Position numbers and translations under genes: made by a program. This document shows positions 48,630 through 58,491 of a stretch of 64,000 bases of DNA, one piece after another. The stretch comes from an uncultured Fodinibius sp. (GTDB taxonomy: Bacteria; Bacteroidota; Rhodothermia; Balneolales; Balneolaceae): NCBI GenBank assembly GCA_913056235.1, contig CAJXMW010000005.1:124001-188000 (forward strand), read 5' to 3'. The notes beneath the pieces were generated by a model. The model searched no databases. It was not told the DNA's origin and worked only from the letters and a program-made list of their open reading frames with translations. Positions within the stretch are counted from its first letter, which is position 1. Each line of letters begins with the position of its first letter.

Positions 48630-49973
48630 CTACGCCTGCCAAATATGAATATTGGACTTACGCTCAATGCCATTCATCTCGTGGCGGCTGTCCACAATAC
48701 AATCCGACCATTCGGCCAGCTCTTGATAATCGACATCAGAGTGATTAGTTGAAATAATGACTGCATCATGTTCACTAACCACTTCTTCGTTCCACCCGAT
48801 ACTTTCTTTGCCCGTCCACTCAGGGTGCTCTCTCGTAGGTTTAATGGCCGGTATATGCGGATCATAAAACGATACCTCCGCACCATACTCCTCAAGCAGA
48901 TCCATGATCTTAAAAGACGGCGACTCTCGCTGGTCATCCACATCCGGTTTATAAGCCAGCCCAATAACTAACACCTTGCTCCCGTTCATCGGTTTCTGAT
49001 GGGCGTTCAGTGCTTTCAGGGTCTGATCAACTACATACTGTGGCATGGAGGTATTAATCTCTCCGGCCAGCTCAATAAAGCGCGTATTTTCTTCGTACTC
49101 CCGAGCTTTCCATGTCAGGTAAAACGGATCAATGGGAATACAGTGCCCACCCAGGCCGGGACCGGGGACAAATTTCATAAAACCAAAGGGTTTGGTATCG
49201 GCGGCATCTAAAACCTCGTGGACATTAATGTCCATCTCCTGGAAGACTACTTTAAGTTCATTAACCAAAGCGATGTTTACGGCTCGGAACACATTCTCAG
49301 TTATTTTCACTGCCTCGGCGGTCTTTGTATCGGAAACCGGTACGGTTTCCACAATAGCCGTATCATACATGGCGCAAGCCAGCTCAATGCCCTCTTGGGT
49401 ATGTCCGCCCACCACTTTGGGGATACTGCCGGTATCGAAGTCGATATTGCCGGGATCTTCGCGCTCAGGGCTGTAGGCCACATAAAAATCCTCTCCGGCT
49501 GTCAAATTGGACTTCGATTCCAGAATTGGGATAATCAGTTCTTCGGTCGTACCTGGATAAGTGGTCGATTCAAGAATCACCAGCTGACCTTCCCGCAGGT
49601 TTTCCCCAATTGTCATGGCCGTTTTCTCTACATACTGCATATCCGGCTCGCGGTGGTGGTCCAGCGGCGTGGGCACGCACATTAAAATAGCATCAGCCTC
49701 ACTCAAGTGACTAAAATCTGCGGTAGCATCGCAGCGATCGCTTCCTGCCAGTCGCTTCATCATCTTTTCACCCAGATGCTTGATATAGGGACGTCCCTCA
49801 TGCAGACAATCGATCTTCTCCTGATCGATATCGTAGCCAATCACCGGCATGCCCGCATCGTGGAAGGTCCACATCAGCGGCAGGCCGACGTAACCAAGAC
49901 CTACAATGCCTATGGTGTACTCTTTGTCTTCTATTTTCTGAAGTAAATCTTCTGCAACTAACTCTTGAGACAT
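48630..49973 (-). CDS. Nucleotide-sugar (UDP-HexNAc) dehydrogenase, WecC/WbpA family
   Basis: 447 aa; GIVGLGYVGLPLMWTFHDAG, VPGPGLGGHCIPIDPFYLTWKA, GLAYKPDVDDQRESPSFKIMDLL. Confidence 0.93.
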   Translation of the reverse strand: MSQELVAEDLLQKIEDKEYTIGIVGLGYVGLPLMWTFHDAGMPVIGYDIDQEKIDCLHEGRPYIKHLGEKMMKRLAGSDRCDATADFSHLSEADAILMCVPTPLDHHREPDMQYVEKTAMTIGENLREGQLVILESTTYPGTTEELIIPILESKSNLTAGEDFYVAYSPEREDPGNIDFDTGSIPKVVGGHTQEGIELACAMYDTAIVETVPVSDTKTAEAVKITENVFRAVNIALVNELKVVFQEMDINVHEVLDAADTKPFGFMKFVPGPGLGGHCIPIDPFYLTWKAREYEENTRFIELAGEINTSMPQYVVDQTLKALNAHQKPMNGSKVLVIGLAYKPDVDDQRESPSFKIMDLLEEYGAEVSFYDPHIPAIKPTREHPEWTGKESIGWNEEVVSEHDAVIISTNHSDVDYQELAEWSDCIVDSRHEMNGIERKSNIHIWQA

Positions 49974-50090
49974 GTTCTCCTTTTTCTAAAACCCAATTAT
50001 TTTGAAGGCAGAATATAGGGCGATTAAAGTTTTAAGTAAAAAGTTTAAAGTGGTAATAAATCACCCGGTCGCTTTGTTAAACATAACTAT

Positions 50091-50176
50091 GTCATCTCGA
50101 CCGTCAGGGAGAGATCTTTTTTGTTGGTGTGATAAAATACAGATTTCTCATTGCGTTTCACTCCAATCGAAATGAC
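50091..50176. repeat. Palindromic intergenic element
   Basis: GTCATCTCGAccgtcagggaGAGATCT...AGATTTCTCattgcgtttcactccaaTCGAAATGAC; imperfect inverted ends. Confidence 0.6.
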
Positions 50177-50275
50177 AAGCAAGCCCGGCACTAAAGTACC
50201 GGTCTAATAATAAAATCTTACGGTAAACCCTACTAAAGCAGGATTTGCAATTTCACGGTTTTAAGAAAGACATAA

Positions 50276-50446
50276 GAATTCTGAGCGAAGTCCGGAGGGA
50301 GAACAGGATAATTTTATACCGGTGTCAGTTTCAAAAGTAGTTACTAATGTGAAGGACCATTAAAATTATCCCTCCCGCAGGATGTAGCGTATTCAGAATT
50401 CTAAGTCTTGATCTTTTACCACCTTTTGTATCAAGACAAAAGGTGG
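50276..50446. repeat. Nested-hairpin intergenic repeat, copy 3
   Basis: GAATTCTGA/TCAGAATTC; GGGAG/CTCCC; GGATAATTTTA/TAAAATTATCC; CCACCTTTTG/CAAAAGGTGG; preceded by cggcactaaagtaccggtctaa at 50186. Confidence 0.75.
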
Positions 50447-50495
50447 ACCAAAATACAGTACTTGCAATATACCCATCGGAAGGCAACCCCAACGA

Positions 50496-51599
50496 TCAGA
50501 TGGAGTACTCCTTAATCGCCTTCACAATCCTCTTCGCCGTCTTCCCATCCCAGTAAAGCGGCTTCGGCAGGTCCTTAGTTCCAGCAACCCCATTCTGCAG
50601 ATGTTTTTTAATATGATCTAAAATAACTTCAGGATCCGTACCCACAAGTGTATTGGTTCCCTCAGTAATAGTAATAGGACGCTCGGTATTTTCGCGGGCC
50701 GTCAAGCAAGGCACGCCCAGCGCCGTCGTCTCCTCCTGGATACCCCCTGAATCGGTCAACACCAATCGGGCATTATTCATCAGACAGACGTTATCTAAAT
50801 AGCCTACCGGCTCCAACAGGTGTAGGTTGCCAATAGACTGTAACCTATCCCAAAACCCAAATTCCTCGGCCCGGTTCTTTGATCGCGGATGCACCGGCCA
50901 AACCATAGGCAGATCCTGGGCAGTCTCTTCCAATATTTCTACAAAGTTGCCAAGCGTATCTTCCTGGTCTACGTTGGAGGGTCGATGCAGCGTCACCAAA
51001 GCATACCCCTTCTCTTCAATACCCAAATCTGCAAGAATAGTGGACTCATCCGACCGCTTGCGCATGTTAAAGAGCGTATCGATCATGATATTGCCCACAA
51101 ATTTTATCTTTTCATCGGCAATACCTTCTTTTTTGAGGTTCATATTACCATCAATGGAAGGCGTAAGCAATAGGTCAGCAATGCTGTCGGTAAGCACCCT
51201 ATTTATCTCTTCGGGCATATTACGGTCGTAGCTACGTAAGCCTGCCTCTACATGGGCTACCTTGACCCCCATTTTATTTGCCACGATGGTACAAGCCATG
51301 GTAGGATTTACGTCGCCCACAACAACCACCCAGTCGGGCTCTTCTCGTTTTAAGACTTTCTCAAACTCGGTCATGACCTTGGCGGTCTGCTCGGCATGCG
51401 TGCCGCTACCGACGCCCAGGTGAAAATCGGGCTCGGGAATACCCAGCTCGTCAAAAAAGATCTTGGACATTTCGTAGTCATAGTGCTGACCGGTGTGCAG
51501 CAGTTGGGCATCGATCTCTTGATGATGTTTGTATTCCTCCAACAGTGGCGCGACTTTCATAAAGTTTGGACGCGCACTGGCTACATTAATTATTTTCAT
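50496..51599 (-). CDS. wecB: UDP-N-acetylglucosamine 2-epimerase (non-hydrolysing)
   Basis: 367 aa; MKIINVASARPNFMKVAPLL, HTGQHYDYEMS, HVEAGLRSYDRNMPEEINR, LTDSGGIQEETTALGVPCLT. Confidence 0.97.
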   Translation of the reverse strand: MKIINVASARPNFMKVAPLLEEYKHHQEIDAQLLHTGQHYDYEMSKIFFDELGIPEPDFHLGVGSGTHAEQTAKVMTEFEKVLKREEPDWVVVVGDVNPTMACTIVANKMGVKVAHVEAGLRSYDRNMPEEINRVLTDSIADLLLTPSIDGNMNLKKEGIADEKIKFVGNIMIDTLFNMRKRSDESTILADLGIEEKGYALVTLHRPSNVDQEDTLGNFVEILEETAQDLPMVWPVHPRSKNRAEEFGFWDRLQSIGNLHLLEPVGYLDNVCLMNNARLVLTDSGGIQEETTALGVPCLTARENTERPITITEGTNTLVGTDPEVILDHIKKHLQNGVAGTKDLPKPLYWDGKTAKRIVKAIKEYSI

Positions 51600-51612
51600 A
51601 GTGTTTTGTAAT

Positions 51613-51708
51613 TCAATTTTTTAAAATAATTGATTTAGCATCTAACATAGTCTGCAGTCCTACGAAGCTTCTGCGAAGTTGGGCACTGGCAACGTTGATG
51701 ATCTTCAT
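51613..51708 (-). pseudogene. Relic of the 5' end of a second wecB homolog
   Basis: ATGAAGATCATCAACGTTGCCAGTGCC = MKIINVASA, identical in protein to the wecB N-terminus but with different codons; then unrelated residues to a TGA. Confidence 0.6.
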
Positions 51709-51881
51709 TGATTATGATCTAAAATTAGTTCAAATTTTGAACTCAAAATTATTTTCATATGCAGAGTATAATGTAAAACTACAGAGTTAGCAGTCTCTAT
51801 TCATCATTCAATGATTTTATACTTAGAAAAGCCACTGCTCTTTTATCATTCAGCCTCTGACTTTTTTGAAATGTGACCAAT

Positions 51882-53018
51882 TCAATTATATGCTTTTTTT
51901 AAACCTCGTTCATATATATCGGCCGTTTGCTCCGCAATGATATCCATTGCAAAAGTCTCTTCAGCAAACTCTCGACCTTTTCGTCCCATTTGCTCTCTTT
52001 GATTCTTATTTTCAATCAAGTACTTAAGTTTATTTGCAAGCGATTCGTGATCTTTGATTGGAATAAGAAAACCAGTCTTTCCATCTATGACGGCATCTCT
52101 GCAACCCGTGTTATCTGTTGTTACGATGGGACAACCAGATGCAGCAGCCTCAATGAGAGTCTTCGGCACCCCCTCCTTACCAAGGGATGGCAGACAGACG
52201 ATATTCACTTTTTTGTAGAATCCAGCCATATCATCTATATACCCCCACCATTCAATAACGTTTTTTCTCTCCCACCTTTTTAATTCTTCTTCTTTAAATG
52301 AGTCGGGCCGTGTGGGATCAACGAAACCTGCCAATACAAAGCGAGCTTCGACTTCTTTTTCTTTCTTTAGTATTTCAGCTGCACGAATAAAGATACCCAC
52401 GCCCTTGGCTTTAACCATCCGTGCGGGCAGCGCCACGATGGGCCGTTCATTGTCATTGTGGTGCACATCATAAAGGTCGGTATTTACACCCGAACTCCGA
52501 ACCAGATGAGCATGTGCTTTCTCCAATACCCCCCTTTCTTGTAGGTAATTCATGTCCTCCATATTTTGAAAAATTACGTCAGTACTTGAAAGGGCAAAAC
52601 GGTACCAACGAAGAATAATCTTGCGAAGCAAATTGGTTCTAATCCCCGATCGGTCAGGCTCAAATATATATCCCAAGCCGGTGATGGAGTTGACAACCGT
52701 ATTCACACCACTCCACTTGGCCGTAGTTGAACCGTAGAGTACACCCTTGGGTGTAAAATTATGTACCACATCAGGCTTTTCCTTATCAAAAATCCTTTTT
52801 AATTCCCATATCGTTTGAACTTCTCTAAAGGGATTCATACTAGTTCGAAATACTGTTACCCGAACATGCCGGAATCCAGCTTCTTCAATTTTAGAAACAA
52901 ACTCTCCCTCGGGTGAAGCCATCACAATTTCGTGCCCTAATTTCTTCAGCTCGTTGGCCAGAGGAACTCTAAAATTATACAGACTCCAATCAGTATTGGT
53001 AAATAAAAGTATTTTCAT
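51882..53018 (-). CDS. Glycosyltransferase (GT4-like)
   Basis: 378 aa; MKILLFTNTDWSLYNFRVPLANELKKLGHEIVMASPEG, CLPSLGKEGVPKTLIEAAASGCPIVTTDNTGCRDAV. Confidence 0.92.
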   Translation of the reverse strand: MKILLFTNTDWSLYNFRVPLANELKKLGHEIVMASPEGEFVSKIEEAGFRHVRVTVFRTSMNPFREVQTIWELKRIFDKEKPDVVHNFTPKGVLYGSTTAKWSGVNTVVNSITGLGYIFEPDRSGIRTNLLRKIILRWYRFALSSTDVIFQNMEDMNYLQERGVLEKAHAHLVRSSGVNTDLYDVHHNDNERPIVALPARMVKAKGVGIFIRAAEILKKEKEVEARFVLAGFVDPTRPDSFKEEELKRWERKNVIEWWGYIDDMAGFYKKVNIVCLPSLGKEGVPKTLIEAAASGCPIVTTDNTGCRDAVIDGKTGFLIPIKDHESLANKLKYLIENKNQREQMGRKGREFAEETFAMDIIAEQTADIYERGLKKAYN

Positions 53019-53020
53019 TA

Positions 53021-53731
53021 TTACCTTTCTTTTCTGCTTCTATTACCGTAAATAAGTGGAATTTTTCTATTTGTTCCTATATTGCGTTTTTTAAGTGGAA
53101 GTTGGCTAATAAATTTGTCAATATCTTCTTCATACGAGTCTAAATTCACTTTAACACATTCATAACGGCTATAAAAAAGAGACAATAAATGTGTTACTAT
53201 GTAGTGGGGAAAGCCAATAAATAATGTATGTAACAAACGTCTTACAAAAGGTTTTTTTTCTCCTTTTTCAATGTTAGAGTTTTTACCTTTCAGTAATGAT
53301 CTGAATACTCCTAAGGAGCTTCGACATGGTTTTACAAAGTACACCTCATTAAAAGCATAGTTCAAATAAATCCCCCTCATAAAAGAATCCAACGTCGTTT
53401 TGGAGCTGTCAATAATAATATCAGTCTCAGGATCAATTTCCACACGATCGAATAGCTTCTCCCAAATTTCCCTATATTTTTCTCTCTTATTCCACCTTGT
53501 AAATCCAAATAAATTATCAAATCGAATAATCTCTTTTGAATACTCTTCTAATAAGTCCTGATTTTCACTTTTAAAGGTAAGCCAATATTGATTCAATAGA
53601 TCATCTTTACTATCTCTATACAAGTATTTTACCTCCCCCAAATTAATCGCACCTAACTTATTCTCTAATACCTGTGAAAGCTTTGTACTCCCTGAACGCC
53701 CATAACCAATTATATAAATAATCACTAACAA
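53021..53731 (-). CDS. Sulfotransferase-like protein
   Basis: 236 aa; IIYIIGYGRSGSTKLSQVLENKLGAINLGEVKYLYR (5'-PSB loop), DIIIDSSKTTLDSFMRG. Confidence 0.8.
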   Translation of the reverse strand: MLVIIYIIGYGRSGSTKLSQVLENKLGAINLGEVKYLYRDSKDDLLNQYWLTFKSENQDLLEEYSKEIIRFDNLFGFTRWNKREKYREIWEKLFDRVEIDPETDIIIDSSKTTLDSFMRGIYLNYAFNEVYFVKPCRSSLGVFRSLLKGKNSNIEKGEKKPFVRRLLHTLFIGFPHYIVTHLLSLFYSRYECVKVNLDSYEEDIDKFISQLPLKKRNIGTNRKIPLIYGNRSRKER

Positions 53732-53760
53732 ATGAATACTAATAAATTTGGATTATAATC

Positions 53761-54828
53761 CTACCCTTGGTCCCAAAACCTAATTCTATCAGCTAGGATA
53801 TATTCATTATCAATATATTCTCTAAGTATTTTGGGGTTGAAAGTATTGAATTCCATCCCCACTATCTTTTCGCTCAGGTTATCACTCTTTAAGTCAACTA
53901 AACGACCTACACTATTATCTTTAATAAACTTATTATCGACACAGTCTATTGCTATAACATTTAACCCGAATGATAAATATTGCGCGATTTTTTGAGAATA
54001 AGAAGCCTTACCATATTCTGTATCTACTGAGGTTAAGTCTATACCATACTTATATTTTGGCAACTCACTTTTTAAATAATCATATTCAACTTTCCCTTTA
54101 AAATTAATATTCTTAAAATTTTCTGCGTGATTTGCTACTATATAATCCATTTCACCAAACCCAAAGATATCTATAGATTTATCAAGTTCGGTAAATGCCG
54201 CCAACAGCTTATCCGTATTCCTTTTCTTACTTAATCTGCCCATATAAATATATTCTTTCTTCCTCTCTTGCCTTGAAAAATTAGTAATCTCTGTACCATT
54301 TCTTGATACAAGAACCCTCTTTATTTGGAATTCATTTTTTATGAATTCTTTAGTTATAAATGAAGGGGTATCACATCCGTATATTATATTTCTTTTGATT
54401 AGTATGCTACGAAACAAGCCAACTAAGTCATGCACAAACCCTTCCTTTTGACTAGTTTGTAGAAAGGTTAAATGTTTTAAAAAAATTTTCTTGCTGGTAA
54501 ACAGGCCTAAAAAAAGAATATCGATAGGGAATACCCCCCATCGAAAAACATATTTTTCAATATTTTCCTGATTACTTAAATAAATGATATAGTAAATCTT
54601 ACTTAATAGATAAAAAGCATATTTAAAAGGGTTCCGCCTATTTAATTTATAACAGAAATAAACATTTTCATTACTTCCGATTCTGTTACTTAACTCATGC
54701 TTAGGTTTGGGAATTAGAACTTTTATATTTTTAGCAATAAGACTCTTAACAAAATTACGTTCGTTAATACCAGAACCATTTGTTCCTGAAATATCGACTT
54801 CTGGAATGTATAAAATTTCACTATTCAT
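53761..54828 (-). CDS. Glycosyltransferase
   Basis: 355 aa; SRNGTEITNFSRQERKKEYIYMGRLSKKRNTDKLLAAFTELDKSIDIFGFGEMD (GT4-like C-domain). Confidence 0.8.
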   Translation of the reverse strand: MNSEILYIPEVDISGTNGSGINERNFVKSLIAKNIKVLIPKPKHELSNRIGSNENVYFCYKLNRRNPFKYAFYLLSKIYYIIYLSNQENIEKYVFRWGVFPIDILFLGLFTSKKIFLKHLTFLQTSQKEGFVHDLVGLFRSILIKRNIIYGCDTPSFITKEFIKNEFQIKRVLVSRNGTEITNFSRQERKKEYIYMGRLSKKRNTDKLLAAFTELDKSIDIFGFGEMDYIVANHAENFKNINFKGKVEYDYLKSELPKYKYGIDLTSVDTEYGKASYSQKIAQYLSFGLNVIAIDCVDNKFIKDNSVGRLVDLKSDNLSEKIVGMEFNTFNPKILREYIDNEYILADRIRFWDQG

Positions 54829-55977
54829 CTAATCTAAATGTCTTGCTTTAATCCAATTAACGATTTTAGAAGAACGTTCTTTTGATTCATGGTTTTTAGC
54901 GTATCGTAAAGAGTTTTTAGACATCTCATTCATTTCTCTTTTATCGGCAAAGAGCTTTTCTATAGCTAATGCTATTCTGCTTGGAGACATTGGATCAACT
55001 AAGATACCACGACTACTATCAACCTGTTCTCTAACAGCTTCAATATCTGAAGAAATTATAGGTAGACCACAAGCCATTGCTTCCATTATAGCATTACATG
55101 AACCTTCATTTAGAGTGGGTAAAACAAACAAATCTGCAGCACTTAATAATTCTGGTACTTTCGTATGGGTAACACTTTTAGAGAACAGTACTTTTTCACC
55201 TTCTGGTTTTTGCGGTCCATCACCAATAAAAATACCTTTTACATCATCACTTAATACATCTAGCGCCTTTTGCACTCGCAGAGGTCCTTTGCGCTCAACA
55301 TGATGACCTAAAAAGGCAACGATATTTTCATCTTTGGGCAACCCATGCTTTTCTCTCATTGCCAGTTTATCCCTAGGATAAAACAGCGCTGTGTCAACAC
55401 CATTAGGAAAAACTTTAACCTTATCTTTTTCTACATCTAATTTTTCGGTGCAGTAACGTTTGTTTTTAAGTGATACACTAATTATAGAGGAAAAATTGTT
55501 GGCTACTTCTTTCATATTATTACGGTCATAAATACTCTTGTGCTTGGCAAGTGTAGACTCACCAAGTGCTACTACCGAAGGTATATGCAGGTATCTGCCA
55601 ATATTAACTGCAACAGCACCCCACGGGAATAAAAAATGACCGTATACAACATCCGCCTTAAATGAACTATCATTTAAAGACTTTTTTACTGCCCTTGTTA
55701 AAGTTTGAATATTTAATCTCCCTAAGGAATAATTTTTAACTCTTATTCTGTTAGGAAAGTCAAAATAATAAGGTCTCATCACATTAGCAGATTCATCACC
55801 ATACTTTTTTTTTCCAGGGCTATCAAAATATTTTCCCCGGCTTTTCCACCAACGTTCTGGAGATATGACAAGTACCTCATGCCCAATATTTACAAAATCC
55901 TGAACAGTACGATAAACAAAAGTACACCTATCTGCATAATAATCCGAAGGATAGTTACTTATTAAAAGTATATTCAA
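54829..55977 (-). CDS. Glycosyltransferase (GT4-like)
   Basis: 382 aa; VFPNGVDTALFYPRDK, FVLPTLNEGSCNAIMEAMACGLPIISSDIEAVREQVD. Confidence 0.9.
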   Translation of the reverse strand: MNILLISNYPSDYYADRCTFVYRTVQDFVNIGHEVLVISPERWWKSRGKYFDSPGKKKYGDESANVMRPYYFDFPNRIRVKNYSLGRLNIQTLTRAVKKSLNDSSFKADVVYGHFLFPWGAVAVNIGRYLHIPSVVALGESTLAKHKSIYDRNNMKEVANNFSSIISVSLKNKRYCTEKLDVEKDKVKVFPNGVDTALFYPRDKLAMREKHGLPKDENIVAFLGHHVERKGPLRVQKALDVLSDDVKGIFIGDGPQKPEGEKVLFSKSVTHTKVPELLSAADLFVLPTLNEGSCNAIMEAMACGLPIISSDIEAVREQVDSSRGILVDPMSPSRIALAIEKLFADKREMNEMSKNSLRYAKNHESKERSSKIVNWIKARHLD

Positions 55978-56010
55978 GCTATATATTTTACCTTAGTTAA
56001 GAATCTAAAA

Positions 56011-57210
56011 CTACATTGAGTTGTGTTCAACCTCATTCCTTTCTTGTTTTTTTAAATATGCATAGGTAGCCGCAAAGATAAACCAGTGAGTTATAGAATT
56101 ATAATAATGAAATCCAAAAGAAGTTAGAAAGAATGCCAAAAGACATATAAGGACAAATAATGCCTCAATATTATTCGGATGATTTTTATAAAACTCTATT
56201 GTTTTTTTGCCGTACTTATAATACATCGCAAATAGCAAAGTAAAAGCGATTATACCACCACTCGCTACGACTTCAGCAATATATCCATGTGCAGTACCAA
56301 TACTAACCACTTTTAGATTTTCCAAACCTACGCCAAAAAATGGATGATTAAAAAACACTTTAAAAGCTTCGACTTGTGCCATTAAACGTGTATTTCCAGC
56401 CTGTTCTAAAGAAGTTTCATTGGTAAATCTTAAATATAATTCAGTCTGCTTAAATAAATTCATCAACTGTTCATATCCCAGAAAAATAAATGTCCCTCCT
56501 AATAAAGCTATGAAAATCAGATGCTTGGGTTTGTTATACTTTAGGATTATAATAACTCCAGAAACAATTATAATATAAAGAGCAAACTTCCTCGACCCTG
56601 TAAAAAACAGGGTATAAATACTTATAAAAAAAGCAACTAATAATAAGCTTTTTAAAAATTTATTATCCTTTTTAGCAAACAAATAAAAAACACCAATTAT
56701 AACATAAAACAGATTAGTAGCTAAGGAATTTGGATTATTGGTTAACCCCTGAAATCTTCCTGAATTTGCATAAATAATTTCAGAATTCCCCATTCCTAAC
56801 AGGTAGCCATAAGCAGACAAAAGACCCCCTATTACTAATACCCATGCTAGAATTTTAAAATTTTCAAACTCATAAAAAGCCGAATATACAACGATGCTCA
56901 TTAAGTAAATACTTATCAGACGTTCAATTTGATCCAAAGCTATAGAACTATCTACCGCCACCAAAAAAGCACCAATTATACTCCATCCTATGAAAGCTAA
57001 ATAATAGTTAAAGATTCTGTTATACTTTATTTTTTGGTAGACCAACAGATATATAGAAGCAAATAGTACTAAAGAAACCTTATTCCCAAGCCTGTGAAAT
57101 GAGGAGTTAACTTGCAAACCAGTGCTAATCAGGAAATAGCTTAAAAGAAAAAAAGTAAGTACTGCGAATATTTTCCTTTTTTGTAAAGATAGTAAATTGT
57201 TAAATATCAT
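56011..57210 (-). CDS. O-antigen ligase/polymerase (Wzy-like) membrane protein
   Basis: 399 aa, polytopic; GRFQGLTNNPNSLATNLFYVIIG, FFNHPFFGVGLENLKVVSIGTAHGYIAEVVASGG. Confidence 0.85.
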   Translation of the reverse strand: MIFNNLLSLQKRKIFAVLTFFLLSYFLISTGLQVNSSFHRLGNKVSLVLFASIYLLVYQKIKYNRIFNYYLAFIGWSIIGAFLVAVDSSIALDQIERLISIYLMSIVVYSAFYEFENFKILAWVLVIGGLLSAYGYLLGMGNSEIIYANSGRFQGLTNNPNSLATNLFYVIIGVFYLFAKKDNKFLKSLLLVAFFISIYTLFFTGSRKFALYIIIVSGVIIILKYNKPKHLIFIALLGGTFIFLGYEQLMNLFKQTELYLRFTNETSLEQAGNTRLMAQVEAFKVFFNHPFFGVGLENLKVVSIGTAHGYIAEVVASGGIIAFTLLFAMYYKYGKKTIEFYKNHPNNIEALFVLICLLAFFLTSFGFHYYNSITHWFIFAATYAYLKKQERNEVEHNSM

Positions 57211-57312
57211 AATCAGTCACTAAATTACTGATTGGGTCATCTTCTTAAATAAATTGTCTTTTATAGAAATTTACTTTTTTATCCTCATAATTCATCTGTA
57301 TCTCTCAACAAT

Positions 57313-57438
57313 TCATTTCCATAGTTTAGACTCTTTATCAGAATCATAAATAAAGCCAAACCCTAAAGAATATCCTCCAATCTTTCCAGTAATTTTAAAA
57401 ACGACTAAAAGCAACTTTTGTATCTTTCTGGAGGTCAT
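57313..57438 (-). CDS. Small ORF starting 3 nt after the ATP-grasp stop
   Basis: 41 aa MTSRKIQKLLLVVFKITGKIGGYSLGFGFIYDSDKESKLWK; not in supplied track. Confidence 0.35.
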   Translation of the reverse strand: MTSRKIQKLLLVVFKITGKIGGYSLGFGFIYDSDKESKLWK

Positions 57439-57441
57439 TAA

Positions 57442-58368
57442 TTATTTGTCTACAATCGTTAAATCGATCCAACTGCCAAATTTGTAATCCCATTCCTTAG
57501 GATGGAAGGGTTTCATTCCTTCATGATGAAAAAATGTATATTCCCCAAATAAAATTCTTCCATTTACATTGTATAAATCAATTCTTACATGTGGTAAACC
57601 TTTGGAAAGCTTTCTAGCTATTTCAACCATTAAATCATAATTCTTAGGTTTACTAAATGTCTTCCCACTTTTGGGATGAACTTGAACTATATCAAGATGA
57701 TTAAACTCTATATCAAAATAGTCAAACTTAACTTCAGTTTCTTTTTGCCTCTCAGTTGCAATAAATAAAGCTTTAGGCTCACCATGAAAGCAAAAAAATT
57801 TATAATCTCTAAGTTCAGTTTCACTTTCGTCAACTATAAATTCTTCTGCAATTATACGAGGTTCAACATTTTTATATGGCCACTCCCGCGTCCGATTAAA
57901 AATATTATTATTTAAATGTCTATTAATTTTTTTCTTAGCACCTTCTAAATTAAAAGTTGATTTGTCTTTGCATAATACTACGCCCCCTTGGTCATGAGTC
58001 GTTTTTAAAACAAATTGATTAGGCAATTTGTTAAAATCAATTTGGTCAAACTCATCCCAAACCCCGTAGTTTTTAATAACATGTTCTTCACCTATTTCTT
58101 TTTTTACGTGTTCTTTAACAGCATATTTGTCGACAAGCTTTGTAAGGTATTTCTCTCTAAAGTTTAATTTTAGCCATTGTAACTTCTGATTATAAGTTTT
58201 TGGCTTTTTTAAATTTAATTTATAGCCTACTTTTAAAGGGAAAAGTAATTTCAAATAAAGCCTGTCACTGAACATTGGAGACAAAAAGTATAACAACTTA
58301 ATAAATAGCGTCTCAGGCTTTTTTATAAAGGTTTGTATTTTTCGGCGAAATATTTTAATAGTCTCCAT
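57442..58368 (-). CDS. TupA-like ATP-grasp protein
   Basis: 308 aa; KPKTYNQKLQWLKLNFREKYLTKLVDKYAVKEHVKKEIGEEHVIKNYGVWDEFDQIDF, LPHVRIDLYNVNGRILFGEYTFFHHEGMKPFHP. Confidence 0.88.
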   Translation of the reverse strand: METIKIFRRKIQTFIKKPETLFIKLLYFLSPMFSDRLYLKLLFPLKVGYKLNLKKPKTYNQKLQWLKLNFREKYLTKLVDKYAVKEHVKKEIGEEHVIKNYGVWDEFDQIDFNKLPNQFVLKTTHDQGGVVLCKDKSTFNLEGAKKKINRHLNNNIFNRTREWPYKNVEPRIIAEEFIVDESETELRDYKFFCFHGEPKALFIATERQKETEVKFDYFDIEFNHLDIVQVHPKSGKTFSKPKNYDLMVEIARKLSKGLPHVRIDLYNVNGRILFGEYTFFHHEGMKPFHPKEWDYKFGSWIDLTIVDK

Positions 58369-58491
58369 GTATATTATTATTTTAGAATCTAAAAGTATCT
58401 ATAATAGCCTTTATTTCAATTATTCTTCCCCATCTCCAATTTATAGTTAACAAGGGTCACGATGCGACTGGCACAATAAATAATTATTAAG

